Source: Cardinalis cardinalis (lineage: Eukaryota > Chordata > Aves > Passeriformes > Cardinalidae). Taken from it: a stretch of DNA of 64,000 nt. Both the position numbers and the translations under genes were made by a program. The stretch spans positions 514,526-578,525 of the forward strand of contig JACDOX010000262.1 of the NCBI GenBank assembly GCA_014549065.1, given 5' to 3'. A model generated the notes under the pieces. That model was not told the origin of the DNA. It did no database searches and saw only the letters and a program-made list of their open reading frames with translations. Below, piece after piece: positions 51,301-60,300 of the stretch (positions within the stretch are counted from its first letter, which is position 1; each line of letters begins with the position of its first letter).

Positions 51301-54300
51301 AAATTTATATTTAAAGCCTTTCACCCAANTGGAGATGTTGAATTTTTATGTGAAAATTTAAGAACAAAGAGATTTTGTGAATCTTTATGAAACCACAAAC
51401 TTTATAGAGACAGCACTGGAGAAAGCAGACTGCAAATACTTTTGGATCATTTAATATTTTCTTAATNGCAATCAATGATAAAACTCCACTGATTAGAGGT
51501 TGGACAACCAGTGCAAGATAGTTGCACAAATAGCCAATATTTTATATATAGGCATATCAAAACTGAGTGAAGACAGGGATTGAATTCCCAGCATTCTGTA
51601 CCATTGCAGCAGCCACTTATCATTCTGCTGCCAACTCTCTGCCGCAATTTGCGGGAAGAACATTTCAGAAATTTTAATTTCCACACCACCAACCAAAGAC
51701 CTGCTTTTTTTTTTTTTTTTTNTTGGTGTGTCTTTCAGCAACACCAACTTAAAAGTCAGAGCCCCACGGCCCTTCTTTGCCTTCAAAACTGGCACGAGGT
51801 TCTTCAGTGAGAACTTGGCTGCTGGTTTTGAAGCAAAGCGAAACGCTGCTCCCTTTTCCCAGCCGCCGGCTGTTCCCTGCTGACAGGAGCAGACACCAGC
51901 TCCGGCCAGCCAAGGAAGATGTGACTCGAGGACACTCAGGGAGCAGATTTGTTGACTAAGAAGGTGCTATTTTTACAAAGTTGCTTTACATTGCGAGACA
52001 ACAAACATTTACAGGGAGAGAAAGGTGCTTAGGCAGCATTTTGCAGAGTTTTCTGAGGAGGGCATCCCCTGAGCTGCAGGGAGGGGTTGGCCGCAGTCAC
52101 AAGCTCAGCAGCAATTTCACATTGAAAGATGGGCTGAAGGGAAAATAAAATTTGCTCGTGACCAAATTAAAAAGGCGGAATTNTTCCAATTAAAGATGAA
52201 TTTTAATTCAGGTAAGTGCTGGGGATTGAATTTCCAGNGTGGTGCCCATCTGCAGGGTCTGTCTGAAGGCCATGGGATCAGCAGAGCTGAAATCCAGGTC
52301 AGAGGTACAAATCCACACAGGATTCTGGGAACAAGCACGTGCCTAAACACCTTTCTGGATGTAAGCCTTCATTACTACTGCCACCAAAACCATTGTACAT
52401 AATAAGCCAAAGGTTTAAAGGAAATTCTCACTCTGAGTTTCTTGGATTAGAAACCAGATTGAAATTTCATCATTTGATTCTAAATAGGCCAACTGGATCT
52501 TCTTTCTTTATTTTTGTTGATTTTAAAGAATAATATTTTTTGAATCCACTGTGTTTCAGTAGTTCTATTACTTTGAATTACCTTTTTAAAAAGTAAGTCT
52601 CATAAAAATGCTTTAGCAACACAGCAATATTCAGGATTCAAAGTGATCTTTTTGTGCCCTATCCTCTGCCGAGTTTCTCCCATCACCAATCCCAGCATAA
52701 AACCAGTTGCCTTTCACTGAGTATGGCAGGGCCTTTTCCTTGGAGCCTCTTTTCCATTCCCACAACAAATGTGCTACAAATGTTTGCAGGAATCACAAAA
52801 AGCAAAAAAGAAAGGGTTGAACTTGGTGAGGGATACAAGCAAAGAGTTTCAATCCTGAGAGCATGAGGAGCAACACATCAAAAAATCTCGTAGAAATCTG
52901 ATGAACAGCTAAGATCTGGGTGGGTTTTGTTCCCAAGTACTCACTATGGAAAAAAAACCCAACACTTGATGTAACTTCCTTGTTTTAACAGAGATGACAC
53001 AAGACATCATGAGCAACTAATAGAATTTTTCCTTCTGCCATGCAATTCCCTCATTGGAAACGACACCTGGAATCACATGCAAGTACAATCCCTGCAGAGG
53101 AGGATGCTGTTGGGGTCTGCAGGAGCTGGTAGGAAAAGAATCCCAAAGAAATACAGACATACATAGGGATATATGTTGTCATCTAATCCAAGATCATGTT
53201 CTCACTCAACCAGAAAGTCATGCAGAGGGACAGGAACGTAGAGTGCCTCAGAGAAGTGGTGTTGGGATGTCACTCCAGGATGGTAATGAGCCTCAGTGGA
53301 GTGGGAGGTGTTGGTGACACGAAGGTGAGGACAGCAGGGACAGATGGGCGCTCACAGCGGTGACAGCAGCGCGAGCACAGGGCAGGAGCTCTGCTCATGC
53401 CAGGGGGAGGAAGGGAAAGGGAACTGTGGCTTTGCAACCAGAGGCACAGATTAGGGGAAGCCACAACAGCCTATCAGGTTTAAATCACAGGTTTAAATCA
53501 GGTTGTGATTTAATTCTAAGTCCACTCCAAATGGCATCTATGAAAACAGATTTGATATNAAAAAATTACCTTTCCAGGCTGACTGTGGGGAAGGTTTATA
53601 AATATTCAGGTTTTGAATTTAACAAAGGATAGAAACTGAGCTGATTTTTCTCTGTTGCCAGTCAAAAAATGAGAGTCCATGCTGGAGAAACTGGATGATG
53701 TTCACTGCTTTAGTGGGCTTTGCATTCTGTTTAAGTCCAACAGCCCAGCACTCAGCAGAGAAAGGCACAAGTACTGACCTTCAAAACAAGCTGCCATCAG
53801 CCTCATTAGGATGCCAGGGGTTTAAGCTACTGTTTGAAATGCTCTGGTTTGGGGTTTATTCCAGTTCTCTATAGTATTAAATCAGCACTTCTAAAAAAAA
53901 GTGTAGTCATTACATTAGCAGTAATTTTAGATCAATAAAAAGTATCAGTTGTAAGGTCTTGTCATTGATTTTAAACTATGCTTGAGCCATTACTTCATTT
54001 TCTTCTCAGCTAGCCAGAATGAGTCGGACTAGCACAGACCCAGATCCGTCTCTGCATCCAAACTCAACCAGCATCAGTGCTCATTCCTCTGAGAAGCTGT
54101 GGCCAGGAGAAGAAGCCTGTCTCCTGTTGGTAAATGAGGGGCTTTTTTTAAATCAAGACTTTGTGCTGAGCTTGTGGCATATGAGAACAACTGATTAAAA
54201 CCAGGCAGGAGTGCCAGGAGTGAATGATGGCCTTTGTGACTATCACAGGGCTCCAGTCTGCTTGCTGCTGTGAGTAAGAGGCAGACAACAATTACTGGAG

Positions 54301-57300
54301 ACATGAAGGAAAGGAAAATAAAACTGTGTATGCAAAATTTACCATGACTAAAACAAAAACCAAGAGAGGGCCTGGCTCAAGCTTGGTTTGACTGCAGTGA
54401 TTCCAGAAAAAAACATTGCTAAAAGGTGAATTCAGCCTAGAGAATGCAGTTTCTAGAAGCAAAGAAACCTGGGTGTAAGGGAAACAAAACATCAGCCAGT
54501 GATCCTGTCATGGTGAGTAATCCCTCTCCTTTTCCTCATCCACAGCCACGGTGCTAGACTTGGATGGGAGCCACTGCTGCTGTGATGGTGAGGACTGGAG
54601 TTGCAGCATCCCTGCAGCCACCACACGAGCACAGAAAAGCACAGGGCCTCNGATGAGTGAAGGGACAGTGGAGCCAGACTCACGTCTGTAACCTTGGCTG
54701 TCCTGCAGCATTCTGTTATAATCACCCATCTCTTCCTAATTCCCAGCCCTCTTCTCCCAGACTGGTGTTCAGTGCTGTCAGACACCACACCAACCACATC
54801 CTGCATCTTCTCCCAGCCCTTTGCTGTTTGCCAGCTCGGCTGTGCTGCATTTTGGGAGCAAAACAAAGCAGCCAGGCTGCACCTCNGAGCTGGCTGATCA
54901 GTCCCAAAGCAGCCTTTAAGGAACCTGCTCCACCCAGAGAGCCACAGNCCAGTCAAGGGCTCTGCAAACACCTTTCCTTCACTGCTCTTCCCACTGTGAG
55001 GTGCCCTCGTCTCTNAGTGTGCCGGGAAAGTCTCTTACAAAGCAGAATATGATAGAGCAGATCATCTGGCTTGGTGTAGTTGCATTACTATCTAAAAACG
55101 AATGTGTTATTGTATTTATTGACTAAAGATCATTGGTTTAGTACATTAAGAAACCACAGCTTCTAAGGAGTTTCCTATTAATTTACCTACATTGAGTTTT
55201 CCATGATTGCCTCATCGTGTGCTGTTATTTCGTTATGTGCATCCTAGATAAAGGCTTTTAGCACTCAGTCNGAGCTGCATCAAAGTGCTGGCATCTGCCC
55301 CAAGAGTTTGTGCAGTGGGGATTGGTGGCAGACACCCAAGGGTCCAGAGAAACAAGACATCTGAATTATTTTTACCTCTGTTCACAGTTAACCCACAGTT
55401 CTACTAAAGCACAGGGTGTACAACAACACATTCAGGATGGATGCAGGTAACAAAGATGCTCTTGTATCTACTCCAAAGTCCAAGGCTCCTTTTTGACTGG
55501 AAGAACTACAGTCTGTCAACCTTCTTTTCAGACTCTCCAACAGATTAAGAAGATGTTGAGGTAACACTTTGTTTCATCTTCCCTTTCCCTTGCAGAACTC
55601 AAGACGTGGGAGATGAAATGAGGACCACAGTGGGAAGAAATTCAGTAGAAAACAGAAAAAAAATCACACTGGCTCTAGCAATTAAAAATCCATGCCTAGG
55701 AAGACATGCAAAGAAGACATTGAGATCAGAGTGGCTGATTTTCCAGAAAACAGAACTAGACACGAACAGATGAGAGGACAGATTATGAATAGCACTGCTC
55801 ATTTTCATCTCTGCCAAAAACAACCTCAGTGTTAAGCAACTGAGAGGAGGCTTTCTCTGGGGAGATCTCCCTGCTCACACTACACCCCCACACATGAAAC
55901 AACCTCACCTGGCAAATGGAAACACCACAGAAGTCAGGATCATTTTTTGCAGCTAGACTGTTGACCAAATCTTTGCCATTTGTCTTGAAATGCTGCCTGC
56001 GCAACTGATGATAACCCAATATTTACCCCCACTTTTGAAGGCTAACCTTCAAGGAAGGCCATAGCACCACCAAATATGTAGCAGGAGGCTGACTCAGAGG
56101 TTCAGGCTATTTATCCAGATGTAAGGGATTCCCTACCNTGGAGAAACTGCTTTCTATGAACCCTAGATCATGCTCCATTCCTCTTTGTTACCCATTCAGA
56201 GATGGGATTTACCACTCTACTTCTGAGCACCTGGTACACGCAAACCTCAGCCATGAGTCCTACCCTCTAGACTAACAGAGAATTATAAGAGCCAGCAGGT
56301 CAAAAAATAGCAAGAAAAGAAAAGATACAGGTTGAAACAATTAATGAAGAAAATCAGAGATACATATACTGTTAGAGCTGCAGTTTTATCACTTTCAAAG
56401 CTGTAGTTTGTTGGCTTTCTGAGGGATACAGAGACTGGTGATTTTGAGAATTAAAACGGACTCCAAAAAAGAGCATGCAAAAATCCGAGTTCACAAACAT
56501 GCGGCATCACTCAGTGCCCTGCCACTCCTGGGCTGTCCACCTGCCTGGCTGTGGGGCAAGGAGCTGGGGGTCCCCTGCCAGCATTCACAGCATGCAAACT
56601 CTGGGCAGTGGGAGATCAAGAAGGTGCATGTTTGCTGCTGAGGAGCAGGGGTGGGGGCAGAGACTCTTCTAGTGCAGGTGTGGAAAGTATTTATGCACAA
56701 GTAAGAGAAGATCTATGTGTCTGTGTATATGGCCGTGGGTGCACTAAGGGATGCTGGTTGGGAAGTCCCTGAAAACACCTAGCAGTTGTCAGCTGGATGA
56801 AAAAGATGCAAACCCTGCTCGTAGAAAGCCCTGAGCTAAAGCTGTCTGTCCCCCTGGGGGTCTAGAAACAGAACCATTCACAAGGCCAATGTCAACGCTC
56901 AGGGGAGCCCTGTCCCCTACGTCTGGCGGGACAGGCTGAGATTAGTCCTTCTCTAGCTGCGTAGTAGAGGTGCTAGATAGGCAATCTGTGGCTTCCAAAG
57001 GCCACCAGGCTAGGAAAGGTCAATTTGTCACNGTCAGAGAGCCAAAGGAATGGTGACTGAGCAGAGGCAGGAAGCTGGTATTTCTCATGCTACTAACTGG
57101 ACTTTGCTGTACAGTGCAAGTCAATTTGCAAGGATTCCCTGGACCTTGAGGAGGGATGGAGCGATAGGGAGGAAGGGATCTTTTTNAAAAAAAAATTAAA
57201 ATTTTACATTTTGCTGTTTTGTTTTTTTAAATTTTCCATGATTTGTTTAACTTCATTTCCTGGCCTCCTCCCTTGCTGAGCAGACACTGGCTTGGCTGGC

Positions 57301-60300
57301 CCAGCCCAAATTCCCCATCCTCATCCCTTCGCTTCGTGCGCTCTGCACAACTGGCAGCCAGGGAAGGCTCTAATTTTGGGGCGGGCAGCGGGGAGGCTCT
57401 TCCACCTTTTTTTTACTCATCTAGTACCTCTATTAAGCAGAGAAGTGATCAGAACGGGTGGTAGCAGGGTAGAGGGAGAATGAGCCGTGCAGCTTTTGAT
57501 TAGTTTCGTGCGACGCATTTCCCGTGGTACCTAGAGTTTCCTGAGCAGCATCCGCATAGTGACTCTCTGCACGGTTTGCTTTTACTGGAAATGAGGGGAG
57601 AGTAAAAATTAGACCTGGAAGCAAATGCCAGACAGGAAACTTTTGATTATGGACTCTGNGTTTAAAAGACAGGTGTTTTGAGGGCCGGGTTCATGACAGG
57701 ATTGTTCCGTTTGAGTGTTCAGTGAGGAAAAAATAAGTAAATAAAAAATCATGAGGGCTTCTGAAATTTGTTTCATTGTGGTGAGTAAATTTAATTATTA
57801 GACATGAGGCATTCTGCTCATTGAGTTGGTGGTGTCAGTTTATCTACAATTAACTGCAGGAAGATTTTTCATCTGTATTGGAAACAAAAAAAAATACTCT
57901 GTTCTTCCTCTAAATATATTTGCAAAAAGTAATATTTTTCAAATTATGTAAACCATGGAAAGCCAAAACTTTAACTTGTTTTGTCAAAAAACGTCCAAAA
58001 AGCTCAAATTTCTTTTTTTTTTTTTTTTCTCAAAAATAAACCCACTCACAAAAAGAGCTAGTTTATCTGTGNATTATTTGATATGGAAAATACCATTCTA
58101 TGAAGCCTGGCATTGAAAAAAACAAAANTTGATAAAAAAACAGGGTATGGTGCAGTCCCTTATGGGAAGGGAGTTGAACACCTGTGTTCACACATCTGGT
58201 TTTTGTAATGATTTTCAGACAGGGCCTACCACTTCTGGGGAGTTGCTGACTTTGAGGAGGCACCACCACAGCTCCATCCCAAATGGCTGCTCAGGCACTG
58301 CCCTGCCAGGAGATCCCCACCAGGACCAGGGTCCTCCACGCCATGGAGCAGCCCTCTACCTGTGGAAGGGGAATGACGTGGCCCCATCACCCCACCAGGC
58401 CACCAACCACCAGCAGGCAGCTCTTGCTGAATTCAGGGGCACGATGGAAAGGCTGAAGGGCATCAAATCCCAATCTTATTTTACATTGAGGTGGGTGATC
58501 AGNGGAGCTGACGGGCACAGCATCCCATGCAAGCTCAGCTGACACCACCCTCGGCATCCTGGGGACTCCTCAGGTGTCCACAATGGGATCCTGCATCCCC
58601 AGGTAGCCCCAGGGGCTGGTGGTGCTACCAGGGCTGTCCTGGAGCTGGCGTGGGAGTGGGATATTGAGCATGCAGAGCCTCAGGGAGACTCATGTGTTTC
58701 TGTCCTCTCAGTCTCCTCTGCAGTCCCTCCAGAAAGATGCAGTTCCTTCCGTGCAAATAATCCGCTCCCCTAAAGGCAACTGATTATTTCCAGATTACTG
58801 TCAGTCCCAGCATGAGTCTCTGACACCACTTAAATTGGTTAGAAGGCCAAACACCAGCCCAGGCTCATGTGGCCCATGGGGTTCCCATGATTGACCCTGG
58901 TTTCCACGGGCAGTAGAGGTTTGGGACACCTTGGACATCCTTGGCTGGATGAACAGGGGCCCACTGTGTCAACCAAAGGCATCCTCCAGTGCGTACAGAA
59001 GCCTTAATCACACCCCTGAAGAGAGATCTTGGGGTTGTGTGTATCTCAGACAGACATATACACACACTGAGAGAGAGATATACACACAGATAAACACACA
59101 CGGTACAAGGACCCAGCCCAGCATTCACCCAGTGCACAGCCAAGGTCCTGCTGAGCTCACTGGGGTCAAGGACAAGCCACAGCTGAGAACAACCTTCCAA
59201 AGAGGTTCCTCTCATCACCTACAGCACTGAACTCATGCTGGACAAAGTAATCTGAGTTTTAGCTTCCCACTTCCCTGGAATCCTTCTGTTTCTTTTTCTC
59301 TGATATGAATGTGTTATTATGATCATTTGGTTCATTAGTTTTTAGCTTCTCATCCAATTGTATTTTGGAAAATGCAAGAGGAAGAAATGTGGTTTTGGAT
59401 GCCTTCAGATGTTTCTCAAACCATCTGTTAAAGAGCATCTGAAGCCCACATTTCATACAGAAGCCTCCATGGCCCTGGTGAACCACGTGTCTGTCTTTTT
59501 GACATTACAATCAAAGCAAAACAAACAGAAACGAGATGCCACAGCTAATTTTCAACCTGATTAACAGAAGAGTAATCACACCCCATTACCACGCTGATCT
59601 GCTGGCTTTCTGCAGCAGGAGGGGTGAGAAAAACCCTAGCACAGAGCAGGCCCCCTTCCCTGGGGATAGGAGGGAGAGTGGATTTGTATTTGGACCCTGC
59701 ATGGCAGTGGTGGGGTCTCAGAAATGGGATGGGCAGCACAGCNAGCCTGGGGAGGGGCAGGGGGCAGTGCTTGGCTGGGGCAGGGACACAACACCCAAAG
59801 TGATGGGCAACAGGAGGCTCTGAAAGGGTTTGTTTTTNTTAAAGGGAGGAAAATAAAAGTTGGGGAAGGGGTACATGGCATGTAGAAAAAGGCCAGCATC
59901 TCTTCTGCTCATGACAGCCCAGGCTCCACCTCTGGGGGAGGTGAGCTCCTGGCCCCGAAGCAAGGCAGCGCAGAGCGTTCCCAAACTCGGATGGGGATGC
60001 AGACAAGCTCGTGGTGGGAAAACAAAGCAGAAACCACAGAGAAAGAACATAACCTGTCTCTCAGATCAGCTGTCCCATTTTGTGCCAAGATAAAATCAAA
60101 AGCCACCCAAGAGAAATTGCAGGTGACCCCGAGCCTCTGCCACACTGACCCCATCACCTCCTCCTGCCCTCCCAGCCTGGGCAGCAGCTCTGCCAGTGCT
60201 GTGTGGGCAGAAATCAGCACGGCCACAGCAGCACTGGGGTCAGAGGGCAGGACCCCAACAGCCACTCTGTGCTCTGGCAGAATGCTTGGGATGCTCCCTG

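Noticed and set aside
59036..59105. CA/GA-rich stretch as a significant microsatellite
   Set aside because: Units are interrupted and short, so it is only low-complexity sequence.
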